Below, one piece after another: positions 17,716 through 25,724 of a stretch of 64,000 bases of DNA (positions are counted from its first letter, which is position 1; each line of letters starts with the position of its first letter). The notes under the pieces are model-generated. The model searched no databases. It was not told the origin of the DNA and saw only the letters and a program-made list of their open reading frames with translations. The stretch is from Marixanthomonas sp. SCSIO 43207. GTDB lineage: Bacteria; Bacteroidota; Bacteroidia; Flavobacteriales; Flavobacteriaceae. The position numbers and the translations under genes were made by a program. The DNA lies in assembly GCF_019904255.1 (NCBI RefSeq), contig NZ_CP063203.1, forward strand, positions 2,541,001 to 2,605,000. Reading direction: 5' to 3'.

Positions 17716-18192
17716 ATGCCTAAAATTGTTTTAGAAACTAAAATCGATGCGAACATAAAAATCGTTTTTGATCTTTCAAGAAGTATTGATTTGCATAAAA
17801 TATCGACAGAGCATACCAAGGAAGAGGCTGTTGCTGGTAAAATATCTGGCTTGATTGGATTAGGAGAAAGTGTTACTTGGAGAGCAAAACACTTTGGTAT
17901 CTATCAAAAACTAACTTCAAAAATAACCGAATTTAAAAGCCCAGTATATTTTGCAGATGAGATGGTTTCGGGAGCTTTTAAAAGTTTTAAGCATGAACAT
18001 TATTTTAAAAACGTAAACAATAAAACCGTAGTGACAGATATTTTTTATTACAAAACTCCTTTAGGTGTAATTGGGAAACTTGCAAACATATTATTTCTTA
18101 GAAAATACATGATAAACTTACTAACAAAAAGAAACTATATTATTAAAGAGTTTGCTGAATCACAAAAATGGAAAAAGATAATAAGAAAGTAA
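17716..18192 (+). CDS. SRPBCC-family protein (polyketide-cyclase-like)
   Basis: The 158-residue protein has the SRPBCC/START-like pattern: an N-terminal strand (KIVLETKIDANIKIVFDLSRSID), a mid-region GLGESVTWRAKHFGIYQKLTSKI, a strand pair around DEMVSGAFKSFKHEHYF and the C-terminal helix. It is the cyclase/cell-division-inhibitor-like type widely present in marine flavobacteria. It likely binds a hydrophobic ligand. Upstream lies a 186-bp gap with no clear structure. Confidence 0.7.
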   Translation: MPKIVLETKIDANIKIVFDLSRSIDLHKISTEHTKEEAVAGKISGLIGLGESVTWRAKHFGIYQKLTSKITEFKSPVYFADEMVSGAFKSFKHEHYFKNVNNKTVVTDIFYYKTPLGVIGKLANILFLRKYMINLLTKRNYIIKEFAESQKWKKIIRK

Positions 18193-18313
18193 GTTGGTGA
18201 AAGTAATATTTTAAAAAGTTAATTCTATATATTTAAATTTAAAATTGGGCTACATTATTTCATTTGTTTGTAGTTTTAGTTACAGTTGTAATAGTAATTT
18301 TAACTAAAATATC

Positions 18314-19015
18314 TTGAGTATATTCTCTTATCATTTAATAGAACTTTCCTTTTTTGAAGCAATAAAAAATATATTTTCAAAACCTATTTTAAAAAACACA
18401 AAAGGACTTATTCATTCAGAATATATGACTGTGATGACACTTGGCTCACCAGTATTTTCTAAATCGAGGGTTTTAATTGGTCAAGTCGCTGTTTTTATAC
18501 AATGGAATGATGAAAATGACCTTGAAACTTTTTTAACTCAAGACAACTTTGGTAAAAAATTGGCAGAAGGTTGGCACGTACGTCTATCATTTATTAGAGA
18601 ATGGGGAAAATTTAGCGGATTTAAAATACCGATTCTTAAAGATCAATTAAATAAATCAAAGTCACCCGTTGTTGCTGTAACTATAGCTAGAATGAAACCA
18701 TTGGCTATACCAAGATTTATAAATTGGGGAAGACCTGTAGAAAAGCTAGTTAGAGACCATCCAAGTGCTACTCTAGCTTTAGCATCAGTAAAATTTCCTA
18801 ATACCGTATCTACCTTTTCAATTTGGAAAACGGAAAAAGAAATGACAGATATGGTACAGGGACATAGTTTAGTTAAAAGACCTAAAAGACATTCTGCTGC
18901 TATGAAAGAAAGAGAAAGAAAGAGTTTCCATTTTGAATTTACAACTTTAAGGTTCAAACCTTTATCCGAGTTTGGACAGTGGAAAGGTAAGTCAAACTAC
19001 ACCTCAACACAATAA
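18314..19015 (+). CDS. Spheroidene monooxygenase (CrtA)-like protein
   Basis: The 233-residue protein starts at TTG 18314 and resembles the CrtA-like family: SPVVAVTIARMKPLAIPRFINWG, VSTFSIWKTEKEMTDMVQGHS and a conserved terminal block (HSAAMKERERKSFHFEF). CrtA of phototrophs is a haem-containing oxygenase that adds a keto group to carotenoids; flavobacterial homologues are common but of uncertain substrate. No carotenoid synthesis genes lie beside it in the window, although a photolyase group lies 6 kb away. The following unknown gene begins 13 bp after its stop. Confidence 0.65.
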   Translation: MSIFSYHLIELSFFEAIKNIFSKPILKNTKGLIHSEYMTVMTLGSPVFSKSRVLIGQVAVFIQWNDENDLETFLTQDNFGKKLAEGWHVRLSFIREWGKFSGFKIPILKDQLNKSKSPVVAVTIARMKPLAIPRFINWGRPVEKLVRDHPSATLALASVKFPNTVSTFSIWKTEKEMTDMVQGHSLVKRPKRHSAAMKERERKSFHFEFTTLRFKPLSEFGQWKGKSNYTSTQ

Positions 19016-19028
19016 CTTCTTTTTATTA

Positions 19029-19892
19029 ATGGGATTAGCAAATACCAAACAAAATGTACAGGACTGGATTACTCAACAATGGGTTATTTTATTTGGAAAA
19101 AAAATTAGCCCTATAACCCACAAATGGCTTTTGGGTCCTTTCGGAAGTGAAAATGGTATTGGTTTAAAGTTTATTAATCAACTTGCAGAAAAGGAAAATT
19201 TAACTATAAATAATCAAACCAAAAGCTGTGGATTAATTCAATCCATAGAACAACTTAAACTTTCAGAAAAAGAAAAAAAATTATTATCCAAAAATGTTAT
19301 TGATTTTTATGAAAATACATCTAACTATGATTTAAAGTTAAAGGTTAAATGGAATCCTTTTTTTAAAATTTTTGGAGTTCTATTACAATTAATATTTAGT
19401 AAAAGAATTCAACAATTAAACGTACCTATAAAAAATATAAAAGATACTTCTGGATTAACAAGTGATATAATTCAACTCATTGATTTAAAATCAAAAAAAA
19501 TTAAAAGAACTGTTTGGCTTAGAACATTTCAATCAACAGGTCATATAGTTTATTCAGGGGTTTATGAAACCTGTAAACTACCATCAGGTAAAACGTGTAT
19601 AAAAGCAGTTTTTCCATTACCAAATGGGAATGCGACGGTAATTTTAAAACCAAAGGTAGGAAAGGATGGTGAGCTTATTTTAGATTCATCTGGAAAAAAA
19701 ATTGGAGATAGCGGTTTTTACTTTTTATTAAAGGATTCAAAAGAAAAGTTATACACCAAATTTATTAAATCATTTAAAGACAAGTTAATTGTTTCTAGTA
19801 GTGATAACAACATTACTGCTATACAAACCTTAACTTTATGGAATAGTACCGTTTTAAGGTTTGAGTATAACATAAAAAGAAAAAAAGTATGA
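19029..19892 (+). CDS. Conserved-looking protein of unknown function
   Basis: This gives a 287-residue product. ATG 19029 is preferred over ATG 18972, because the latter would overlap the CrtA-like gene by 44 bp. I recognise no domain. Visible features are GKKISPITHKWLLGPFGSENGIG near the N-terminus, a hydrophobic stretch (FFKIFGVLLQLIFSK) and a C-terminal region with glycine-rich turns (FPLPNGNATVILKPKVGKDG). Part of this looks like a lipid- or ligand-binding beta structure. The next gene overlaps its stop by 4 bp (ATGA), which implies a shared transcript with the DUF1428 gene. Confidence 0.6.
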   Translation: MGLANTKQNVQDWITQQWVILFGKKISPITHKWLLGPFGSENGIGLKFINQLAEKENLTINNQTKSCGLIQSIEQLKLSEKEKKLLSKNVIDFYENTSNYDLKLKVKWNPFFKIFGVLLQLIFSKRIQQLNVPIKNIKDTSGLTSDIIQLIDLKSKKIKRTVWLRTFQSTGHIVYSGVYETCKLPSGKTCIKAVFPLPNGNATVILKPKVGKDGELILDSSGKKIGDSGFYFLLKDSKEKLYTKFIKSFKDKLIVSSSDNNITAIQTLTLWNSTVLRFEYNIKRKKV

Positions 19893-20266
19893 ACGATTAC
19901 ATAGACGCATTTGTTTTTCCAATTGATAAAAAGCACTTGAAGCAATACAAAGAAATTGCTGAACAAGTAGCCGAAATGTGGAAAGAGTATGGAGCTTTAG
20001 CCTATTTTGAATACATTGGTGATGATTTATCTCTTGAAGCAACTCGCTCTTTTCCACACGCTATAGCCTCAACTACAGATGAAGAAGTTATTTTTGGGTG
20101 GGTTGTCTTTCCTTCAAAAGAAGTAAGAGATAAAGCCAACAAAAAAGTACCGTTAGATGCAAGAATGACCAAGCTTGTAGCACCTCTTTTTAAAGAAAAT
20201 AATAAAATTTTTGATGCTGGTAGAATGGTATATGGAGGCTTTAAACCTTTTATAAACTCGCAGTAA
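19889..20266 (+). CDS. DUF1428 family protein
   Basis: The 125-residue protein matches DUF1428 (YbaA-like, ferredoxin-like ABM fold): YIDAFVFPI at the start, YGALAYFEYIGDD, FGWVVFPSKEVRDKAN and a final FDAGRMVYGGFKPF. Members are small cytoplasmic proteins of unknown reaction. It overlaps the preceding gene by 4 bp. Confidence 0.8.
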   Translation: MNDYIDAFVFPIDKKHLKQYKEIAEQVAEMWKEYGALAYFEYIGDDLSLEATRSFPHAIASTTDEEVIFGWVVFPSKEVRDKANKKVPLDARMTKLVAPLFKENNKIFDAGRMVYGGFKPFINSQ

Positions 20267-20421
20267 AAAAATTGAATCTACTTTTACCAAAGACTAGACT
20301 ACAAAGAAATCTATACTTTAAGTTATTAAAATTCAACATTAACAGTACTAAGTAATGAAGTTTAATTACTCCTTTTCTTCTGAAAAAAGAAGTACTTTTA
20401 ACGCTACTTAGTTAAATTTTT

Positions 20422-21168
20422 ATGAAAAAAGAATATCACATATTAAATGGTGACGCACTGAAAGAACAGTTTCCGGAAGATATAAAGGGAACTTTAATAA
20501 TTGCAAGAGAATGTCTTATTGAAGGAAATGTTGATGGTGATACTTTTGATTCTTTTTTTAATAATAGAGCCCAATTTATTAGTAAAAATTACGGTGACAC
20601 AAAAGAAGCATATCTACAAAACGTTAAAACTGAGTTTCAAAAAATCCTTACGCTAGAATCTGATTCAAATGTCAATTTATGGTTTGAGGATGATTTATTT
20701 TGCCAAGTTAACTTTTGGTTTGTCATTCATTTACTTTCAGAAAACAAGGTACAAAACAATTTATTTTTGGTAAGACCGCCTAAACACACTCAATATGGTT
20801 TTGGAGCGTTAAACAAGCAAGAATTATTTGCGGTTTATCAAAACAGAACTAAGATTAAACCCCGTAAGAGCATTTCATCTCTCTGGCTGGCTTATAAAAA
20901 TAAAAACTGGGATCTATTAAAGCTTACTGCCAAAAGTATTGAAGACACGTATCCTTTTATTTTGGCTGCAGTTCAAGCTCAACTGGATAGACTACCCAAA
21001 GATGGAAAACCCGGAAGACCAACACAAACCTTACAAAAAATTATGGCTGAACAACAAACCAAAGATTTTAAAAAGGTTTTTAAAGAGTTTTCTATAAGGG
21101 AAAGCATTTATGGGTTTGGCGATTTACAAGTAAAAGCATTATTTGATCAAATACTAAAAAATCAATAG
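20422..21168 (+). CDS. DUF1835 domain-containing protein
   Basis: This 248-residue protein begins with the DUF1835 signature YHILNGDALKEQFP and continues with ARECLIEGNVDGD, VNLWFEDDLFCQVNFWF and GFGALNKQEL. The C-terminal part (GKPGRPTQTLQKIMAE) resembles the DUF3658-type tail often paired with DUF1835. Function is unknown. A 155-bp gap upstream contains no clear promoter match. Confidence 0.75.
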   Translation: MKKEYHILNGDALKEQFPEDIKGTLIIARECLIEGNVDGDTFDSFFNNRAQFISKNYGDTKEAYLQNVKTEFQKILTLESDSNVNLWFEDDLFCQVNFWFVIHLLSENKVQNNLFLVRPPKHTQYGFGALNKQELFAVYQNRTKIKPRKSISSLWLAYKNKNWDLLKLTAKSIEDTYPFILAAVQAQLDRLPKDGKPGRPTQTLQKIMAEQQTKDFKKVFKEFSIRESIYGFGDLQVKALFDQILKNQ

Positions 21169-21189
21169 AAATTTGTTTCAACTTAAAAT

Positions 21190-21579
21190 ATGCAAGAATT
21201 TACGCATTACTTTCTACATTTAGGATTTCCCCTTTTTATTGCTTATTTTTTCTATAAAAGAGAATGGAAAAAGGTATATATTATTTTACTGGCAACGATG
21301 CTAATAGATATAGATCATGTATTTGCAGACCCTATATTTCAAGCCAATAGATGTAGTATTAACTTCCACCCCCTTCACTCGTACTTTGCGGCATTGCTGT
21401 ATATTGGTTTGTTATTTTTCAGAAAGCCGTTTTCTATCATTGGTATTGGGTTGTTGTTACATCTAGCTACAGATTTGATAGACTGTATTTTTACTTATGC
21501 AAACTGTCCCACTTGTTTAATTGATTCGCCGGCAGAATCGCTAGTTAAATCCATTTCTAGGTTTCTGAATATCAAGTAA
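21190..21579 (+). CDS. DUF6122 family membrane protein
   Basis: The 129-residue protein has about three membrane segments and histidine/aspartate motifs on them: THYFLHLGFP, LIDIDHVFADP, NFHPLHSY and LLHLATDLIDC. These match DUF6122 and are reminiscent of membrane-bound metal-dependent hydrolases (YdjM-like). It is located in the inner membrane. A bidirectional terminator follows at 21692. Confidence 0.75.
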   Translation: MQEFTHYFLHLGFPLFIAYFFYKREWKKVYIILLATMLIDIDHVFADPIFQANRCSINFHPLHSYFAALLYIGLLFFRKPFSIIGIGLLLHLATDLIDCIFTYANCPTCLIDSPAESLVKSISRFLNIK

Positions 21580-21691
21580 TTTACTACATTACAAGTGTAA
21601 TTCATTTATTAAGAAAACTCACTTTTAATAGTTTCTGAAGTAAATTAAAACTCACATTTTTAACCATCATATTCTATATTTTAAAAACAGA

Positions 21692-21723
21692 AAAAGCTAT
21701 TTCAGTATGTTGAAATAGCTTTT
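21692..21723. terminator. Bidirectional Rho-independent terminator
   Basis: A perfect 13-bp stem (AAAAGCTATTTCA / TGAAATAGCTTTT) with a 6-nt loop, flanked by A and T runs, lies between the convergent DUF6122 and glycosyltransferase genes. Confidence 0.85.
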
Positions 21724-21748
21724 TAGTCAGAAATTGATTAGGTTTTGA

Positions 21749-23170
21749 TTATTTCTGTTGAGGTAATTCTCTTGTTAACCATCCTCTTCTACTAGCTGTT
21801 GCAATGGCATATGGCGTAATCCAAAATAAACTAAAGGTATATAGAATACTATAAGTATATGCCCAGAATGATTCTGAAAAATTATACCGTTTAGCGTAAA
21901 AGATGGCTTGAAAACTTGATAGCACCAAAATACTTACTAAGGTTGAACTTACAAACAGTACCGGGTGTACTAGAATGAAATACAACATAAACAGTAAGAA
22001 TGGGTAGCACATAATTAATTTTGTCGCTTGACTAAAGAATAATAGTCTAGATCCAGATTTTGCTCCTTCTCTAAAATCTGTAAAAACATATTTGGCCATT
22101 GCAATATTTTCACGCACGTTACTTCTACCCCATCTAATAAACATCTTGTATAAACCTTTATACTTTTCAGGAACGTTGGTATATGCATAAGCATTACGCT
22201 GAAATAATACGTGGTAGCCTTGTTTTAAAATCATATTGGTCATCGCACGATCTTCACCAATATCTGATGGTTTACCCATAAATGTTTGATTAATCCACTC
22301 ATCTAGACAATTAAAAACAGCTTTTCTACGATATGCTGCCAGCGCTCCCGGCGTACACAATACTGAATTTAATTTACTTTCGGCAGAACGTACAAACTCA
22401 AAACTTAATGTAAAACTTACGTTCAGCATTTTGGGCAACAACGCTTTATTGTTGTTTAAAACTCTAATGTTTCCGGCTACGGCTCCACACTTTTTATTGG
22501 TAATAAAAGGGCTTACTAAGTTTCGTAAAGTATCTTCGTTTACTTCAGAGTCACTATCAACTGTAACAAATACTTCTCCGGTACCTATGTTAAAACCTCT
22601 GTATAAAGCGTGACGCTTTCCTTTATTTTCAGGTTGCTGAAAGATAGACACTCGATCACCTAATTTTTTCTTAGCTTCTTGCATCCAGTACCAAGTATCA
22701 TCTTTACTTCCATCATCAATAGCTAATAATTGAATTTTATCTACCGGATAATCACTTTTTGCCAAACTAATAAGTGTATTCCATACTTGCTTTCCTTCAT
22801 TATAAGCAGGCACAATTACTGATACGGTAGGTAACTCTTCATCTGAAACTGAAGCAATTGGTTTGTACCTAAAGTATAGATATAGTTGATATATAAAGAA
22901 ACCTGCTTTAAAAACAAATAATGTTGCTGCAACTACGAAGAATATATAACCCCAAGTGGTGCTTAACCGTTCCATTCTAAATTGTGCAAAATCATTTTGC
23001 ATTTGATACACTAGAAAAGCTCCACCAATTAATAAAAGAAATGTATTGAACAGAACAAGAATATTCCATGTCTTGTCTGCTTTTTCCTGATTTAAATTTT
23101 TTCCATTAAAAAAGGAATTCCAAAGGGTTCCCTTTGATTGTTTTTCTGAAGTAGTTTTGTTACGATTCAT
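21749..23170 (-). CDS. Family 2 membrane glycosyltransferase (hyaluronan/cellulose-synthase-like)
   Basis: This is a 473-residue GT2 enzyme. An N-terminal cytoplasmic part and two membrane segments come first (about 30-50 and 70-95). The GT-A domain has SVIVPAYNEG, LLAIDDGSKDDT, FVTVDSDSEV (DxD), GEDRAMTN and FIRWGRS in the place of QxxRW. Two or three C-terminal membrane helices follow. Processive enzymes of this type build beta-linked exopolysaccharides from UDP-sugars. It is not part of a visible polysaccharide locus. The gene is flanked by terminators, so it is monocistronic. Confidence 0.85.
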   Translation of the reverse strand: MNRNKTTSEKQSKGTLWNSFFNGKNLNQEKADKTWNILVLFNTFLLLIGGAFLVYQMQNDFAQFRMERLSTTWGYIFFVVAATLFVFKAGFFIYQLYLYFRYKPIASVSDEELPTVSVIVPAYNEGKQVWNTLISLAKSDYPVDKIQLLAIDDGSKDDTWYWMQEAKKKLGDRVSIFQQPENKGKRHALYRGFNIGTGEVFVTVDSDSEVNEDTLRNLVSPFITNKKCGAVAGNIRVLNNNKALLPKMLNVSFTLSFEFVRSAESKLNSVLCTPGALAAYRRKAVFNCLDEWINQTFMGKPSDIGEDRAMTNMILKQGYHVLFQRNAYAYTNVPEKYKGLYKMFIRWGRSNVRENIAMAKYVFTDFREGAKSGSRLLFFSQATKLIMCYPFLLFMLYFILVHPVLFVSSTLVSILVLSSFQAIFYAKRYNFSESFWAYTYSILYTFSLFWITPYAIATASRRGWLTRELPQQK

Positions 23171-23317
23171 CTAAAATATTTTCTCTTTGTTAATTTTTAC
23201 AACCTTAAAGACAAACCGTGTGCCATTACAGTTTTAAAGGCTTAAAAGGAGTATTTCAGAAAAATTGTATACTAAAAGTGTTTACTTTTTACACACTTAT
23301 TGTCTACTAGTAAACAC

Positions 23318-23351
23318 AAAAAAAGCGTCCTTGTGATAGAACGCTTTTTTT
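23318..23351 (-). terminator. Rho-independent terminator of the DUF2911 gene
   Basis: An 11-bp stem (AAAAAAAGCGT / ACGCTTTTTTT) with a 12-nt loop lies 20 bp after the stop of the minus-strand DUF2911 gene. Confidence 0.8.
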
Positions 23352-23370
23352 ATTAAAGTGAAATTAGGGT

Positions 23371-24216
23371 TTACATTGCTCCCCATTCTTTTAAAGACTT
23401 TTCATTTAAAGCAATATAATCGTCATTACCTGCTTTTTTAGCAAGTTCTAGTGATTTTTTTGCAGCTTTTATAGCTCCTTGCTTATCACCAGCTTTTGCA
23501 TAAATTAAAGACTGTTGTCTATACTGCCAAAATGCAGGATTTTCGGCAGAGTTTATAGCTTTATCAATCCAAGTTTTTGCTTTGTTAATATCCTTATCAG
23601 TATTTAAGTAATATACAGCAGCGGCATAATAATCATTTGATCCTGGACCATTCATAACACGGTCAATGCTTGCTGATACTTCTTTATCTGTCATCACTTC
23701 AATAGGAACACCTACATAGGTTTTTTCCCATAAAATTCCAAGGTGAGCAGCGTTATGAGTAATTTCATCAAAAGACATTGTAAAAGTCTCTATATCCATA
23801 GGCATAGGATATACTTTTGCAGTCGTTTTTGCTGCTACTTTACTTTCATCCCATTTTTGTGGGTTACCCCAGTTATTAGCATCACTGTAAAAATATACTT
23901 CCCAACTATCTTTATTTGGTTTTGTATAGATAGCGTACGTACCAGGATTCAATTTTGTACCATCGATTAATACAGGTTTATTAAATGTTATCTTGGTATT
24001 TTCATTGGCTCCGGTACGCCATATTTTTCCGTAAGGAACCAATCCTCCCATTATAGTACGACCTCGCATAGACGGACGTGAATATTCTAGCGTAATATCG
24101 GTCAAACCAACAGTCTGCTCTATTTTTTGAAACGGACTGGGTTGTGGTGTTTTAATTTGTGCACTCATTCCGGTAGTAAGAATAGCCACAAATGCAGTTA
24201 GTAATAAGGTTCTCAT
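23371..24216 (-). CDS. DUF2911 domain protein with C-terminal TPR-like part, exported
   Basis: A signal peptide (MRTLLLTAFVAILTTGMSAQ) precedes a DUF2911 domain with TLEYSRPSMRGRTIMGGLVPYGKIWRTGANENTKI, TYAIYTKPNKDSWEVYFYSD and AHLGILWEKTYVGVPIEV. This is the standard Bacteroidota form; the last 100 residues are TPR-like (DYYAAAVYYLNTDKDINKAKTWIDKA). It is a periplasmic protein of unknown role. It is monocistronic and has its own terminator. Confidence 0.85.
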   Translation of the reverse strand: MRTLLLTAFVAILTTGMSAQIKTPQPSPFQKIEQTVGLTDITLEYSRPSMRGRTIMGGLVPYGKIWRTGANENTKITFNKPVLIDGTKLNPGTYAIYTKPNKDSWEVYFYSDANNWGNPQKWDESKVAAKTTAKVYPMPMDIETFTMSFDEITHNAAHLGILWEKTYVGVPIEVMTDKEVSASIDRVMNGPGSNDYYAAAVYYLNTDKDINKAKTWIDKAINSAENPAFWQYRQQSLIYAKAGDKQGAIKAAKKSLELAKKAGNDDYIALNEKSLKEWGAM

Positions 24217-24430
24217 AAGTCTAATTTTTAGTTAATTTCTTGAGCATACTAAATTACAATAAGCCAAAACATCTAAAGTTAATAAAATCTTAAAATGACG
24301 CACTAAGGCTTTGTAAATCTGCCTACATAACCAATTAAGCAACTGCTAACAGGCTATAAATAAATTGTTAAGTTTTGTTTAAACTATTTTTTAATTCGTA
24401 AAACAGTCGTATTTTTAAAAGAAAAAAGTT

Positions 24431-24544
24431 ATGTTGTCATTTATCAAAAATTTATTCAGTTTTCGCAAAAACAAAAGAGCCGTAAAAGTTGAAATGTATC
24501 GATTAATGCGTATGAATAGCAAATTATCTTACAAAAGAAGATAA
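24431..24544 (+). CDS. Small basic protein, 37 residues
   Basis: ATG 24431 to TAA 24544 encodes MLSFIKNLFSFRKNK followed by a basic, methionine-rich tail ending YKRR. It fills the otherwise empty gap between the DUF2911 gene and the SRPBCC gene and has a purine-rich run (AAAGAAAAAAG) just before the start. Short basic proteins of this shape occur in flavobacteria, but I recognise no family. It may be cotranscribed with the gene group that starts 16 bp downstream. Confidence 0.45.
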   Translation: MLSFIKNLFSFRKNKRAVKVEMYRLMRMNSKLSYKRR

Positions 24545-24560
24545 TCTGTAAAACGCATGT

Positions 24561-25022
24561 ATGAAGATATATCAACTACGTTCTATTCAGCGATTACCTA
24601 TTTCTAAACAAGAAGCTTGGGACTTTTTGTCTGCACCAGAAAACCTAAAAACCATAACTCCAGATTATATGGGGTTTGATATTGTTTCGGGAGCTGACAG
24701 AAAAATGTATCCAGGTCAAATTATTGAATATGTGGTAACGCCTATTCTTGGTATAAAAACCAAGTGGGTTACAGAAATAACACACGTTCAACAAGGTGAA
24801 TATTTTGTTGATGAACAACGCTTTGGACCTTATTCACTCTGGCACCATAAACATTTTATAAAAGAAATAGATAATGGTGTCGAAATGGAAGATATCATCC
24901 ATTATAAAGTACCTATGGGGTTTTTAGGGCAATGGGCACATCCCTTTTTGGTCAAACCCAAACTTCAAGAAATTTTTGAATACCGAAAAAACAAATTGAC
25001 AGAACTTTTCGGAAAAATTTAA
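24561..25022 (+). CDS. SRPBCC-family ligand-binding protein
   Basis: The 153-residue protein is of the cell-division-inhibitor-like SRPBCC type: RLPISKQEAWDFLSAPENLKTITPDYMGF, the mid-region PGQIIEYVVTPILGIKTKWVTEIT, DEQRFGPYSLWHHKHFI and VPMGFLGQWAHPFLV. These proteins regularly accompany photolyase and SDR genes in flavobacterial light-response clusters. It starts an apparent three-gene operon with 4-bp and 2-bp gaps to the next genes. Confidence 0.8.
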   Translation: MKIYQLRSIQRLPISKQEAWDFLSAPENLKTITPDYMGFDIVSGADRKMYPGQIIEYVVTPILGIKTKWVTEITHVQQGEYFVDEQRFGPYSLWHHKHFIKEIDNGVEMEDIIHYKVPMGFLGQWAHPFLVKPKLQEIFEYRKNKLTELFGKI

Positions 25023-25026
25023 TACT

Positions 25027-25722
25027 ATGAAAAAGAATATACTACTCATTGGCGGTTCATATGGTATAGGAGCCACCATTGCAGATAAATTACGCAAAAA
25101 CAATTCGGTATATATAGCTTCTAGAAGCAATGAAAGTATTCCCGAAGGCGTAACACACCTATCATTTGATGCTCTTAAGGATGATATTTCAAGCTTAGAC
25201 CTTCCTGAAACCATTCACAGTTTTATTTACTGTCCTGGCAGCATCAATTTAAAGCCTTTTAAAATGATGAGTGAAGATACGTTTCAAGAAGATTTGAATG
25301 TAAACTTCTTATCATTAGTTAAATCTGTAAAAGGCATATTACCCAATTTAAAAAATGCTGATCAAGCTTCTTTGTTATTTTTTAGTACTGTTGCAGTTAA
25401 TACAGGAATGCCATTTCATACCAGTGTAGCGGCAGCCAAAGGTGCTATTGAAGGATTTGCAAAAGCATTGGCTGCAGAATATGCACCAAATTTTAGAGTA
25501 AATGTAATTGCCCCTTCATTAACAGATACCTCGTTGGCTTCAAAACTGCTTAATAATGATTCAAAAAAAGAAAAGATGGCAGAACGTCATCCACTTAAAC
25601 GAGTAGGCACAGTTGATGACATTGCCTCTACTGCAACATTTTTAATTAACGATGATGCAAGTTGGATTACGGGTCAAGTAATAGGTGTTGATGGTGGGCT
25701 TTCAACTATAAATCTTAATTAA
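25027..25722 (+). CDS. SDR-family oxidoreductase, catalytic Tyr absent
   Basis: The 231-residue Rossmann protein has the nucleotide-binding GGSYGIG (9-15), YCPGSINLK, N91 and the active-site region with S120 and K138. The residue four before the Lys, normally the catalytic Tyr, is V134 (FHTSVAAAKGA). The rest of the fold is intact, including the terminal ITGQVIGVDGG. It may therefore use an altered mechanism or act as a binding protein. It sits between the SRPBCC and photolyase genes and is likely coexpressed with them. Confidence 0.85.
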   Translation: MKKNILLIGGSYGIGATIADKLRKNNSVYIASRSNESIPEGVTHLSFDALKDDISSLDLPETIHSFIYCPGSINLKPFKMMSEDTFQEDLNVNFLSLVKSVKGILPNLKNADQASLLFFSTVAVNTGMPFHTSVAAAKGAIEGFAKALAAEYAPNFRVNVIAPSLTDTSLASKLLNNDSKKEKMAERHPLKRVGTVDDIASTATFLINDDASWITGQVIGVDGGLSTINLN

Positions 25723-25724
25723 TT

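Noticed and set aside
18643..18957. 104-residue minus-strand reading frame
   Set aside because: It is antisense to the CrtA-like gene, has no recognisable motif and arises from the codon pattern of that gene.
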